A DNA stretch of 64,000 nt from Skermanella aerolata KACC 11604 (GTDB taxonomy: Bacteria > Pseudomonadota > Alphaproteobacteria > Azospirillales > Azospirillaceae). The position numbers and the translations under genes were made by a program. A model generated the notes under the pieces. That model saw only the letters and a program-made list of their open reading frames with translations, had not been told where the DNA came from and made no database searches. Below, in pieces: positions 55,372-64,000 of the stretch. How positions within the stretch are numbered: position 1 is the first letter of the stretch; every line of letters begins with the position of its first letter. The stretch is from assembly GCF_000936425.1 (NCBI RefSeq), contig NZ_AVFK01000012.1, positions 124,001-188,000 of the forward strand, in the 5' to 3' direction.

Positions 55372-56478
55372 TCATTCTGCCAGAAAAGCTGCGATGCGGG
55401 GCGCAGCCTGGGCCACATGCAAGACACCGTTCAGGTGCCCGTTGGGACCGTTGATTTCAACCGTTTCTACCGGCGTACCGTTTGCCGCGATCGCCGCCGC
55501 TGTCCGCTCGATCCAGGGCTGCGGAAAAACAAGGTCGTTCGGCGAGTAGCCGATCAGCGCCGGCGTTCTGATCCGACTTGGGTCGGCTTCGGCGAGTTGA
55601 TTGGCCCGCACCATATAGAGAAGCGTGTTGGCATCGACGACGGGCGCCCGCAGCGCGCACGCCCGATCGATGAACTCCACGATACTGAACCGGTTGGCGA
55701 GCGTGTCCGCCGGATATTTCCCTGGTTCGGCGGGTTCCCTGCCGAACCCTGCCGCCCATCCAGCCTGATTGGCATGCAGCATGATGGTCTTCAGGGCGAG
55801 CCTGACGCCTTCCAAAGGCCGTTCTCCGCCGTAGTAGTCGCCTCCGCGCCAATTGGGGTCCAGGCGGATCGGCTGCGCCCAGATGTCGAGCCACGCGATC
55901 AGGAACGGGTCGCCGCCTGCGGCGCCGATGACGGGAATGATCCGCTCGACCATCTCAGGATATGTGGCGGCCCATTCATAAGCCTGAAGCGCGCCCATGG
56001 AGGGTCCCGCCACCGCCTTGAGCCTGGAGATGCCCAGGCTTTCGACCAGAGCCTTCTGAACATTGACGAAATCGCGGATCGAGACGACTGGAAAGCTCAT
56101 CCCGTAGGGTTCCCCGGTGTCCGGATCGAGCGAGGCGGGGCCTGTCGTCGTAACTTTCGGGTCGTGGACATTGATATTGACGAGCGTATCGGAAGACAGG
56201 ACGAAGTACCGGTCCGTGTCGATCGCCTTGCCCGGGCCGATGATGGAGTCCCAGTAACCGGGCAATTCGTCGGTGGGAGAATACCGGCCCGCCGCGTGGC
56301 TTGTGGCGGAGAAGAAGTGCGTGATGAGAATGGCATTCGATCCGTCGGCGTTCAGCTCGCCGTAGCTCTCCCAGCCGACCCGGACGGATTTCAGCGTCGC
56401 TCCGCCTGATGTGACGAAGTGCTGCAACTCGAATACCTTCTTCTCGACGATCATCCCGTTTCCAAGGGAGGGGCTCAT
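55372..56478 (-). CDS. MetX-like putative esterase (E22 family)
   Basis: A 368-residue alpha/beta-hydrolase of the homoserine O-acetyltransferase superfamily. The nucleophile box is GPSMGALQAYEWA (Ser near 160). The catalytic Asp is in SPNDLVFP and the His in NGPNGHLNGVLH, all present. The GPSMGA form departs from the GGSMGG of true MetX, which supports the non-biosynthetic E22-type esterase group. It is transcribed after the CoA-transferase cluster and separated from it by one truncated repeat end. Role unknown. Confidence 0.78.
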   Translation of the reverse strand: MSPSLGNGMIVEKKVFELQHFVTSGGATLKSVRVGWESYGELNADGSNAILITHFFSATSHAAGRYSPTDELPGYWDSIIGPGKAIDTDRYFVLSSDTLVNINVHDPKVTTTGPASLDPDTGEPYGMSFPVVSIRDFVNVQKALVESLGISRLKAVAGPSMGALQAYEWAATYPEMVERIIPVIGAAGGDPFLIAWLDIWAQPIRLDPNWRGGDYYGGERPLEGVRLALKTIMLHANQAGWAAGFGREPAEPGKYPADTLANRFSIVEFIDRACALRAPVVDANTLLYMVRANQLAEADPSRIRTPALIGYSPNDLVFPQPWIERTAAAIAANGTPVETVEINGPNGHLNGVLHVAQAAPRIAAFLAE

Positions 56479-56525
56479 GGGGGTCTTCTCCTGGTGCGAA
56501 TGCGGATGTCGATGCCGCCGATATT

Positions 56526-56570
56526 ATACCAGGGGCATTAAACATTGACTGGCCTGTAACATTAGGAGCC
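56526..56570. repeat. Palindromic TIR element, type A, copy 4 (single end only)
   Basis: Only one terminal repeat, ATACCAGGGGCATTAAACAT, with 20 adjoining bases remains (TGACTGGCCTGTAACATTA). It lies 7 bases before the CoA-transferase stop codon, once more beside a gene 3' end. Confidence 0.7.
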
Positions 56571-56576
56571 GTGGCG

Positions 56577-58502
56577 TTATTCGGCGGAGGACCTGCCCGC
56601 AGACTCGAAGACGTGGGGAGCCATCTCACGCCGCCGCAGCTCGTCGCCAAGCTTCAGCCGCATGAACGCGCTGGTGGTGTAGCGGGACGCCTTGTCGTAG
56701 TAGCGGCCATGAACGTCGCGCACCATATCGAACCAGGTCTCGGCGACCCCGGGATCGATGACGCATCCGTCGTAGTCGATGACCGCCGTGACTTTCCGGC
56801 CGAGAGGCTCGATCATCGATCTCACCTGTTTCCGCACCGCTTCGACCTGCTCGTCGCGCCGTACCTGGTAGCCGGTCAGGTCGATGAACAGCATCGACCG
56901 GGCGGCATCGAGGGTAAAGCGTTCGGCCAACGGACGGTTGAGCAGCATGGCGTCGAGACCCATCGCCGCCGTGCGGAACAGCCGGTCGTTCATCGGCTTG
57001 AATTCGGCCATGACCGGGCGGAAGTCCATCAGGGCCAGGATATCACGCTCCGGATCGATGCCCGGAGCCACCTCCACCAGAGCCAGACCGGCTGGAGTGA
57101 GCTGAAAAACGCAACGCTCGGTGACGTATAGCACCCGCTGCCCGGCAGCGGCGGCCAGAGCGCCGTTGAAGGTCACCTGCTCGACGGCGGTCACGAATTT
57201 CCGGCAGCGCCCTTCCTGCGCGATGCGCAGATGGCCCTGTCCGGCTTCGACCCGCAGTCCGCCAGCGGTGAAGGTGCCGGCGAAAACCAGCGCCCTGGCG
57301 TTCTGCGTGATGTTGATGAAACCGCCGGCGCCGGCGAACCTGTCGCCGAACCGGCTTACATTGACGTTGCCCAGGGCGTCAGCTTGGGCCATGCCGAGGC
57401 AGGCAAGGTCGAGTCCGCCGCCATCGTAGAAATCGAATTGCTGGTTCTGGGCGATGATCGCCGACGGATTGAGGGCCGCGCCGAAATCGAGCCCGCCCTG
57501 CGGTATGCCGCCGAAGATGCCGGGTTCCGCCGTGAGCGTCACCTGCTCCAGCAGGTTTTCTTCTCTTGCCACCGCGGCCACGGCTTCCGGCATGCCGATG
57601 CCCAGATTGACCACGCCTCCCATGGGAAGCTCCATGGCGCAGCGCCGTGCTATGATTTTTCGCTCGTCCAGCGGAAGGGGTGGAATGCGGTCCATCGGTA
57701 CCCGCAACTGCCCCGAGAAAGCCGGATTGTAGGCGGTCTGGTAGGTCTGGACGTGATGCTCCGGCGGCGCCAGGACAACGCAATCGACCAGCGACCCTGG
57801 GACCACGACCTGTCTGGCCGGTATGGCGTCGGCAGCCGCCAGCCGCTCGACCTGCGCTATGACGAAGCCCTTGCTCGCCTTGGCCGCCATGGCAATGGCC
57901 AGATTGTCCAGGACCAGCGCCTCGCGCTCCATGCTGATGTTGCCGTCAGGGTCGGCCGTGGTGCCGCGAAGGATCGCCACATCGACCGGGATGGCCTGGT
58001 AGAACAGCCATTCCTGCCCGTCGATCTCCATCACTCTGACGAGATCCCGTGTGCTGATGGCATTAAGCTTGCCGCCGCCCTGGCGCGGATCGACGAAAGT
58101 GCCCAGGCCGACCCGGCTGAGCAGACCGGGCCGCCGGCCGGAGATTTCGCGGAAAAGCTGTGAGATACAACCGAGCGGCAGGTTCCAGGCTTCGATCAGG
58201 TTGTCCGCCGCCATCCTGCCCAGCTTCGGCACCAGCGACCAGTGCCCGCCCACTGCGCGCCGGATCAATCCGCGATGCGCCAGACGGTTGAGGCCGCGAT
58301 CCTTGCCGTCGCCGGGCGCCGCCGCGAACAGGAGACCCAGGTCCCTGGGCTCGGCGCTGGACAGGAACCGCTTTTCCAAAGCCGTGAAGATCGCGTCGGG
58401 CGTGCCGACGCCGACGAAGCCCGACGTGGCGACCATGTCGCCCGAGCGGATGATGGCGACCGCCTCATCGGCGCTGACGACCTTGTCCCGTATCGGCATC
58501 AT
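56577..58502 (-). CDS. Acyl-CoA:acetate/3-ketoacid CoA-transferase (YdiF-like)
   Basis: A 641-residue single-chain family I CoA-transferase. It contains N- and C-terminal halves corresponding to the two subunits: DKVVSADEAVAIIRSGDMVA near the start and the glutamate loop TAEPGIFGGIPQGG at residue 327. Conserved GIGMPEAVAAVAREE precedes it. It transfers CoA between short acyl-CoAs and acids. It is encoded after an alcohol dehydrogenase and an acetolactate-synthase-like TPP enzyme, the latter overlapping by four bases. Together they suggest conversion of a 2-keto or alcohol compound into acyl-CoA. Confidence 0.88.
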   Translation of the reverse strand: MMPIRDKVVSADEAVAIIRSGDMVATSGFVGVGTPDAIFTALEKRFLSSAEPRDLGLLFAAAPGDGKDRGLNRLAHRGLIRRAVGGHWSLVPKLGRMAADNLIEAWNLPLGCISQLFREISGRRPGLLSRVGLGTFVDPRQGGGKLNAISTRDLVRVMEIDGQEWLFYQAIPVDVAILRGTTADPDGNISMEREALVLDNLAIAMAAKASKGFVIAQVERLAAADAIPARQVVVPGSLVDCVVLAPPEHHVQTYQTAYNPAFSGQLRVPMDRIPPLPLDERKIIARRCAMELPMGGVVNLGIGMPEAVAAVAREENLLEQVTLTAEPGIFGGIPQGGLDFGAALNPSAIIAQNQQFDFYDGGGLDLACLGMAQADALGNVNVSRFGDRFAGAGGFINITQNARALVFAGTFTAGGLRVEAGQGHLRIAQEGRCRKFVTAVEQVTFNGALAAAAGQRVLYVTERCVFQLTPAGLALVEVAPGIDPERDILALMDFRPVMAEFKPMNDRLFRTAAMGLDAMLLNRPLAERFTLDAARSMLFIDLTGYQVRRDEQVEAVRKQVRSMIEPLGRKVTAVIDYDGCVIDPGVAETWFDMVRDVHGRYYDKASRYTTSAFMRLKLGDELRRREMAPHVFESAGRSSAE

Positions 58503-58546
58503 GTCCTCCAGGGAAATTTCCAGTCCAGCCTACTGCGGGTTCGATT

Positions 58547-59674
58547 TCAGAGCTTCACGACCTGACGTATCGCCGTGCCGTCGTGCAGCCGGTCGAAGCC
58601 CTGGTTGATGTCGCTCAGCGCCAAGGTACCGGTCATCAGCTTGTCGACCGGCAACCTGCCGCGCTGATAGAGCTGGATGAAACGGGGAATGTCGCGGCTG
58701 GGAACGGCCGTGCCGATATAGCTGCCCTTGAGCGTTCGCTCCTCCGCCACGAGGTTGACGGCAGGCAGCGGCATGGTGGCGGTCGGCGGCGGCAGTCCGC
58801 CGCTTACCGTGGTGCCGCCCCTGCGCGTGATCCTGTAAGCGAGTTCGAGCGCCCGAACCGAGCCGGCGAGTTCGAACGCGTACTCGACTCCGCCCTTGGT
58901 GGCGCTCCTGACCTGCTCGGCGCAGTCCGGGTCCTTGGCGTTGAACGTCGCCGTGGCCCCGAGTTCCTGCGCGAAGGCAAGCTTGTCGTCGGCGAGGTCG
59001 ATGGCGACGATCTCGCGGGCGCCAGCCGCGACTGCGCCCAGCAGCGAGCACAGTCCGACGCCGCCCAGGCCGATGACCGCGACGGAGGCGCCGGCCTGGA
59101 CGCGTGCCGTATTGACGACCGCCCCGACGCCGGTCAGCACGGCACAGCCGAACAGAGCCGCTTCCTCAAGCGGCAGCTCGGGATCTATCTTCACCAGCGA
59201 ATGGCGGGAGACGGTGGCGTAATCGGCAAAGCCCGAGATGCCGAGATGATGGAGCACCGTCGTACCGTCGGCGCGGTGCAGCCGGTTCGCTCCGGAGAGC
59301 AGCGTCCCGGCCCCGTTCACGGCGGCGCCCGGCTCGCACAGGGCTGGCCGGCCTTCGGCGCAGGGGCCGCAGTGACCGCAGGAGGGGACGAACACGCAGA
59401 CCACATGGTCGCCCCGCACAAGATCGTGGATACCGGGTCCGACCTCCTCGACGATGCCGGCGGCTTCGTGCCCGAGAGCCATCGGCAGAGGGCGTGGCCG
59501 ATCGCCATTGATCACCGACAGGTCGGAATGGCAAAGACCAGCGGCCTTGATCCTGACCAGCACTTCTCCCGGACCGGGCAGATCCAGATCCAGTTCCTCG
59601 ATCGTCAACGGCTGCGAAGTTCGATAGGGCGTCGAAGCGCCCATTGCATTGAGAACGGCCGCTCTGATTTTCAT
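58547..59674 (-). CDS. Zinc-dependent alcohol dehydrogenase (MDR family)
   Basis: A 375-residue medium-chain dehydrogenase. The catalytic zinc region is AAGLCHSDLSVINGD and GHEAAGIVEEVGPG. The structural zinc cysteines lie in CGHCGPCAEGRPALC. The NAD-binding motif is GLGGVGLCSLLGAVAAG near residue 200. Class III-type alcohol/aryl-alcohol enzymes have this arrangement. Its start overlaps the TPP enzyme stop (ATGA), so translation is coupled. Substrate not identified; the neighbours favour an alcohol formed from a 2-keto acid. Confidence 0.85.
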   Translation of the reverse strand: MKIRAAVLNAMGASTPYRTSQPLTIEELDLDLPGPGEVLVRIKAAGLCHSDLSVINGDRPRPLPMALGHEAAGIVEEVGPGIHDLVRGDHVVCVFVPSCGHCGPCAEGRPALCEPGAAVNGAGTLLSGANRLHRADGTTVLHHLGISGFADYATVSRHSLVKIDPELPLEEAALFGCAVLTGVGAVVNTARVQAGASVAVIGLGGVGLCSLLGAVAAGAREIVAIDLADDKLAFAQELGATATFNAKDPDCAEQVRSATKGGVEYAFELAGSVRALELAYRITRRGGTTVSGGLPPPTATMPLPAVNLVAEERTLKGSYIGTAVPSRDIPRFIQLYQRGRLPVDKLMTGTLALSDINQGFDRLHDGTAIRQVVKL

Positions 59675-61350
59675 GGCATCGACCTTTCGGAAACGGTTTC
59701 ACCGGCGCGCGGGTCCTGGTAGGAGGTTTTAAGCTCGTCCACCAGCACCCGCATGTTTTCCGAATAGTCGATCGGAACGGTCACGACATGCACGCCTCCG
59801 GCCTTGAACGCCGCCTCGAGCGCAGGCGCCAGATCCTCGGTCGCTTCGACGCGCGATCCCTTGGCGCCATACGCTTCCGCGTATTTGACGAAGTCCGGAT
59901 TGCCGAAGGTCAAGCCCCAGTCGGAGAAGTCGTCGACAGCCTGTTTCCAGCGGATCATGCCGTAGCCGTTGTCGTCGAGGATCAGGACGACGAGGTTCAG
60001 CTTCAAACGGACGGCGGTTTCCAGTTCCTGCGAGTTCATCATGAACCCGCCGTCGCCGCATACCGCCAGCACGCGCCGGTCCGGATAAAGCATGGCCGCC
60101 ATCATCGCCGAGGGCAGGCCCGCCCCCATGGTCGCCAACGCGTTGTCGAGCAGGACCGTGTTGGGCATCCAGGTACGGTAGTTGCGGGCGAACCAGATCT
60201 TGTACATGCCGTTGTCCAGGCAGACGATACCGTCTTCGGGCATGACCTGCCGGACATCGTGGACGATCCGCTGCGGCGTCGGCGGGAAGCGGCCTTCGGT
60301 TGCGCGGTCCGTGATCCGCCTGAGTATCCCTTCCCGAAGCGACGTCAGCGCGGATGCCGTCTTCAGTCTGCCTTCCAGCCTTTCGGACAGCAGCGCCAGA
60401 CTGGGACCGACGTCGCCCACCACCTCGGCATGCGGGAAGTAGACCTGTTCGACATTGGCCGGCGTGTAGCTGATGTGGATCACTTGCGGCCCGTCGAGCC
60501 CCATCAGGAACGGCGGCTTCTCGATCGTGTCGTGGCCGATCGCGATGATCAGGTCGGCCCGGTCGATTGCCTCGTGGACGTAGTCCCGTTGCGACAGGGC
60601 AGCCGTGCCCAGATAGAGATTGTGACCGCCGGCCACGGTGCCCTTGCCCATCTGGGTGTTGAAGAAGGGTATCTGCGTGCGGGCGATGAAGTCCGTCAGT
60701 CCGGCGCTCAGGCGGGGGCGGCTGGTGGCGGCTCCCAGCATGACCAGCGGACGCTTCGCCTTGAGGATCATCTCGGCGGCGCGGTCGAGCGCCAGGGAAG
60801 GCGCCACCGGCTGTTCGATCGGATGCGGCGGCACCATGGGGAGATCCGGGACCTCCTCGCCGGCGATGTCCTCAGGCAGTTCCAGGTGAACCGGCCCCGG
60901 TCTCTCTTCCATCGCCACGCGGAAGGCGTCGCGAACCAGCGTCGGGATGGAGCGCGTGCTTACGATCTGGCGGGTCGATTTGGTCAGCGGCCGCATCGTT
61001 GCGATCATGTCGACGATCTGGAAGCGGGCCTGCTGGCTGCTCATGATGCCCTTCTGACCGGTCAGAAGGATCATCGGCATGGCGCCGAGATAGGCATAGG
61101 CGGCACCGGTGACGAGATTCAGTGCGCCTGGGCCGAGCGTGGAAATGCAGACGCCGGGTCGGCCGGTCAGACGGCCATGGGTCGCCGCCATGAAAGCCGC
61201 CGATTGTTCGTGCCGGGTGAGGACAAGTTTGATGCGCGAGGTACGCAAAGACTCGACGACGTCGAGGTTTTCCTCGCCGGGGACGCCGAAGATGAACTCG
61301 ACCCCTTCGTTCTCGAGCGCCGCTACTAGAAGATCCGATCCCTTCGTCAT
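59671..61350 (-). CDS. Acetolactate-synthase-type TPP enzyme
   Basis: A 559-residue thiamin-diphosphate enzyme. The pyrimidine-binding domain has the catalytic glutamate in LTRHEQSAAFMA (Glu48). The TPP/Mg motif GDGGFMMNSQELETAV ends with LILDDNGYGMIRW. A middle Rossmann domain spans about 190-330. No small regulatory subunit gene is adjacent, as expected of catabolic or related lyases rather than biosynthetic IlvBN. Possible activities are acetolactate synthesis, benzaldehyde-lyase or 2-hydroxyacyl lyase chemistry. It starts an operon with the alcohol dehydrogenase and CoA-transferase, with an AT-rich promoter region upstream. Confidence 0.85.
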   Translation of the reverse strand: MTKGSDLLVAALENEGVEFIFGVPGEENLDVVESLRTSRIKLVLTRHEQSAAFMAATHGRLTGRPGVCISTLGPGALNLVTGAAYAYLGAMPMILLTGQKGIMSSQQARFQIVDMIATMRPLTKSTRQIVSTRSIPTLVRDAFRVAMEERPGPVHLELPEDIAGEEVPDLPMVPPHPIEQPVAPSLALDRAAEMILKAKRPLVMLGAATSRPRLSAGLTDFIARTQIPFFNTQMGKGTVAGGHNLYLGTAALSQRDYVHEAIDRADLIIAIGHDTIEKPPFLMGLDGPQVIHISYTPANVEQVYFPHAEVVGDVGPSLALLSERLEGRLKTASALTSLREGILRRITDRATEGRFPPTPQRIVHDVRQVMPEDGIVCLDNGMYKIWFARNYRTWMPNTVLLDNALATMGAGLPSAMMAAMLYPDRRVLAVCGDGGFMMNSQELETAVRLKLNLVVLILDDNGYGMIRWKQAVDDFSDWGLTFGNPDFVKYAEAYGAKGSRVEATEDLAPALEAAFKAGGVHVVTVPIDYSENMRVLVDELKTSYQDPRAGETVSERSMP

Positions 61351-61736
61351 TATTCCTCACTTGCAAATGAAAATTTAATAATAGAATATTTTAAAGAATT
61401 TTACCAACTATGATCGGACAGAAGACTAATCCTGGAGCGAAATACCAATCAATACCTTGTCAGTTTGAATAATGATTTTCCTATATCTAAGGGTCACGGT
61501 TCATGAATAATAGTTCTTGTTTGGCGCTTGTTGCCAATTCATTAATGAGACTTTTCTCTGCATACAGAGATATAACCGAGACGAGACTTTTTTCGTCTGC
61601 ACAGTCGGCCGGCGGCTCCTTCAAACAGAACGAATGAAAAGCAGAAAAGTTGTTCATTCCCCGATATGCAAATATGACGATTAGCTATGCAAATCCGCAC
61701 GACTGCCGGCATCGAGCAACAGCGAAGCTGTTCGAG
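61351..61736. other. AT-rich promoter region between the TPP operon and a LysR gene
   Basis: This 386-base gap is markedly AT-rich compared with the genes. It contains short inverted repeats such as CATTAATG at about 61540. It probably holds the promoter and LysR-regulator binding sites, though no full T-N11-A box could be set with confidence. Confidence 0.5.
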
Positions 61737-62663
61737 CTACCCGACCTGCTTTTCTCCCGAAGATTTCCTGACGTTTGGAGACAATGCCTCGGCCAGCGCG
61801 TGAACGCTGTCAGTGATGTGGCTGAGCACGGTTCTGATCCGGGCAGTGTGGCGGTTGTCGCGGTGCACGACGAGCCAGATCCCGGTGCTTGGGGGCGGCG
61901 ATTGCGTGATCAGGCGGGTCAGCCCGCTTTCACGGTCGCCCCGGAACCGCGCCAGGCATGCCAGGCCGCCGCCATGCAAAGCAGTAAGCACCGCAGCTTC
62001 GTGGCTGTTGGTCTGCACCGCGATACGGGCGCGCGGCGCCAGATCGGCCAGCCAGCTGGCCTGTGCCGCGTCCTGAATGTCGTCAAGCTGGGTGATCAGG
62101 TGGTGACCCGAACAGCCGGCGGCATAGTCCGGTTCACCCTGGCGGTCCAGGTAAGCTGGAGCGGCGTAGAGCCCGAAGCCCAGGCTGCCGATCTTCCGCA
62201 CCACCAGATCGTGCTGATCCGATCGCGTCAGGCGCACGGAGATCTCGGCTTCGCGCATGGCGAGGCTGAGCTCGCGCGGATTGGAGATCAACTCGACCAT
62301 CATGTCGGGGTGCTCCGCATGCAGCGCCGCGAGGCAGGGCGCCAGGAGATAGCTGGCGATGGTTTCCGCGCAGGTGACGCGTACCAGGCCGGCCAGACGG
62401 GTGTCTCGTCCGGCAACGGTGCGCTCCAGGCTCAGCGCTTCCGCCTCGAGCTTCTCCGCCTGGGCGCGAACCTCCTCGCCGGCCAGAGTTGGCATATAAC
62501 CATCCGGCGTGCGGTTCAGCAGCCGGACGCCGAGGCTGGCCTCAAGCGAGCCCAGCCGGCGGCCGACCGTCGACTGAGCGACCCGCAGATCCCGGGCCGC
62601 CGCCGACAGGCTGCCGCTGCGCGCCAAGGCCAGAAAAAATCTCAGATCGTCCCAATCGAGCAT
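61737..62663 (-). CDS. LysR-family transcriptional regulator
   Basis: A 308-residue LysR protein. The N-terminal winged helix reads DDLRFFLALARSGSLSAAAR, then VAQSTVGRRLGSLEASLGVR. The C-terminal effector domain covers about residues 90-295. It lies upstream on the same strand as the TPP-enzyme operon, so it is the likely regulator of that cluster. Its effector is unknown. Confidence 0.88.
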   Translation of the reverse strand: MLDWDDLRFFLALARSGSLSAAARDLRVAQSTVGRRLGSLEASLGVRLLNRTPDGYMPTLAGEEVRAQAEKLEAEALSLERTVAGRDTRLAGLVRVTCAETIASYLLAPCLAALHAEHPDMMVELISNPRELSLAMREAEISVRLTRSDQHDLVVRKIGSLGFGLYAAPAYLDRQGEPDYAAGCSGHHLITQLDDIQDAAQASWLADLAPRARIAVQTNSHEAAVLTALHGGGLACLARFRGDRESGLTRLITQSPPPSTGIWLVVHRDNRHTARIRTVLSHITDSVHALAEALSPNVRKSSGEKQVG

Positions 62664-63145
62664 GCATCCGCCGCATTTTCGCTTTCCCGCTCACCGGTGT
62701 TAACGACGTGACTTGGCAACGGAAAACATTTACAGTGATTAAGCCGAAGTTGCGGCCAATTTTCCACAAATAATCGCATCGGCCACTAGTGGAATGACTA
62801 GCATAGGCGGGCATCCGGCTGTGCAAGACGCGCTCACGGTTCGCCTGTTTTCCAACACTCGGCACCAGCAAAAGGATGCCGCGATGCTCAATCCTGCCGC
62901 ACCGCCGCCGGGTCGCTCCCCGCCATCCCGTTCCCCATCCAAGCCGGGCTCCCCTGTCCATGAAAACTTTGAGTTGAAATTGTCATGAGCGCCTCCGCCA
63001 GGAGATGGCAAGATCAAGTCTTGGCATGACGGACTTTTCAAGTCCGTGCTTGTAATGTCAGCGACGACAGGCCCGATCAGCGCATTTCCATACAGCACTG
63101 AACAGCCCTGGGGTACCTACCGGCGAAGACTTCGATAGTCTCACC
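62664..63145. other. Intergenic region without a convincing gene
   Basis: This 482-base gap is unremarkable. A small perfect hairpin ACGGACTT-TTC-AAGTCCGT sits at about 63028-63046. The short frame at 62794-62988 is low-complexity and not supported. Confidence 0.5.
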
Positions 63146-64000
63146 TCACTCCCAGCTATACATCAGCACCTTCGACTTCAGATCGTCTTCGACGAACACC
63201 AGGTATTGCCCGTTGGCGCGGCGGTAGGCGCGGAGGCCGTAGGGGATGTCGATCCAGCCGGTGTTGGAGATGCCGCCGACGACATTGGGGTCGGCGTGGA
63301 AGGCGACGGTGCGGGCGCCGGTCCGGGCGTCGTAGACGCGGAGCAAGCCGGTGCCGTGGCCGCCGGAGCTTACGTCCACGATGAAGATGGCGTCACCGGC
63401 GATGTCCATCGCCTTGGGCACGACACGGCCTTCACAGTCGGACGGGATGTCGATCTGGAACTGCTTGGCGGGACGGCGGGTGGCGAAGCGTTCGTAGCGG
63501 GCCAGCGACTTGCCGACTTGACCCCAGCAGCCGTCGTCGGACTGGCCGGGGCGGAAGCCGGCGACATAGAGCGTGTCGGTCGCGGGCACGTAGTGAAGGC
63601 GCTGGACGCTGCCGAAGTCGAGCGGAAGGTTGAAGACTTCCGACTTGTCGGTGTCGTAGACCGGGTTGCCGCGCTGGTCGAGGCCCAGCGCCTTGTAGCG
63701 CCGGATCGAGGAACCGCCGGCCGCCCAGACGCTGCCGTCGTCATCGACGCTCCAGGCGAAGGAGCCGTTCAGGCTGCCGTCGCCGCTGGAATACTCGTCT
63801 GCGTCGAACTTGCCGTTGCCGTTGGCGTCGCGCCAGATCCAGACGCCGTCGGGCTGGCTGGCGGGGAACTTGCCGTCCTCGTTGCCGACCGATCCGGCGG
63901 ACAGCCAGGCGGCGGGTACCGCGATCTCTCCGTCGAAGCGGTAGACGATCAGGCCCGTTGCGTACATGCTGGTCATGAACAGGAACTTGCGTCCCTGGAT
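63146..64000 (-). CDS. Beta-propeller / NHL-type repeat protein, partial (5' end outside window)
   Basis: The frame remains open to the window edge, reading IQGRKFLFMTSMYATGL toward the left, so the start lies beyond position 64000. At least 284 residues are seen, composed of short blade-like repeats (PDGVWIWRDANGNGKFDADEY; GLLRVYDARTGARTVAFHAD). The segment DANGNGKFDADEY is an EF-hand-like calcium loop. The last blade is YGLRAYRRANGQYLVFVEDD. It is probably secreted, but the N-terminus is not visible. Confidence 0.65.
   Translation of the reverse strand: MQGRKFLFMTSMYATGLIVYRFDGEIAVPAAWLSAGSVGNEDGKFPASQPDGVWIWRDANGNGKFDADEYSSGDGSLNGSFAWSVDDDGSVWAAGGSSIRRYKALGLDQRGNPVYDTDKSEVFNLPLDFGSVQRLHYVPATDTLYVAGFRPGQSDDGCWGQVGKSLARYERFATRRPAKQFQIDIPSDCEGRVVPKAMDIAGDAIFIVDVSSGGHGTGLLRVYDARTGARTVAFHADPNVVGGISNTGWIDIPYGLRAYRRANGQYLVFVEDDLKSKVLMYSWE

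Noticed and set aside
62794-62988. Short plus-strand frame
   Set aside because: Low-complexity proline/serine product, no ribosome-binding site, no conserved motif.

Overview
The window is high-GC DNA from a free-living alphaproteobacterium, most likely a Rhodospirillales/Azospirillaceae-type organism (Azospirillum or Skermanella-like; this is inference). The basis is codon usage, an alphaproteobacterial-type LexA box before recA, a pta-fabI-phaC polyhydroxyalkanoate (PHA) locus, a napEFDABC periplasmic nitrate reductase operon with an FNR/Dnr-type box, and an RPA-family plasmid-type replication initiator. No rRNA, tRNA, CRISPR array, transposase gene or prophage was seen.

Layout. 0-3.1 kb: alanine/glycine symporter, then a tandem glycine riboswitch in front of a DadA-type dehydrogenase. 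3.2-7.3 kb: a three-gene molybdenum hydroxylase (tri-haem cytochrome c, 2Fe-2S subunit, Mo subunit). 7.5-9.8 kb: an oxalate/formate-type MFS transporter and a small-peptide region bracketed by two copies of one palindromic operator. 9.8-14 kb: Nudix hydrolase, an orphan HypF and two hypothetical genes. 14-18.4 kb: PHA synthase, FabI and a MaoC-phosphotransacetylase fusion, behind an FNR-like box. 18.7-32.3 kb: signalling block with four histidine kinases, a TonB receptor, a YfiR protein and a CAP-domain protein, studded with palindromic repeats. 32.6-38 kb: recA, a TAXI binding protein coupled to a VasI-like protein, an orphan substrate-binding protein, and a ferredoxin-rubrerythrin fusion. 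38.4-43.3 kb: nap operon. 43.3-43.9 kb: toxin-antitoxin pair whose toxin carries an in-frame stop. 44.5-46.5 kb: ribbon-helix-helix protein and PHB-depolymerase-type esterase. 46.9-49.7 kb: iteron origin, RPA initiator and two accessory replication-like genes. 49.7-56.5 kb: B12 radical SAM protein, second esterase, dienelactone hydrolase fusion, MFS exporter, MetX-like esterase. 56.6-62.7 kb: TPP enzyme, alcohol dehydrogenase, CoA-transferase and a LysR regulator. 63.1-64 kb: 3' part of a beta-propeller gene cut by the window edge.

Functional themes are carbon/redox storage (PHA synthesis and two depolymerase-like esterases), low-oxygen respiration (nap, and the FNR-like box on the PHA operon) and dense two-component signalling. 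The least explained features are: (1) eight copies of a nested-palindrome element whose ends repeatedly abut stop codons; (2) a TonB receptor-YfiR-CHASE8 hybrid kinase operon that looks like a Yfi system with kinase rather than cyclase output; (3) an iteron/RPA origin 14 kb from recA; (4) a ParE-like toxin with a single nonsense codon; (5) two shared 26-bp operators framing candidate micro-proteins.
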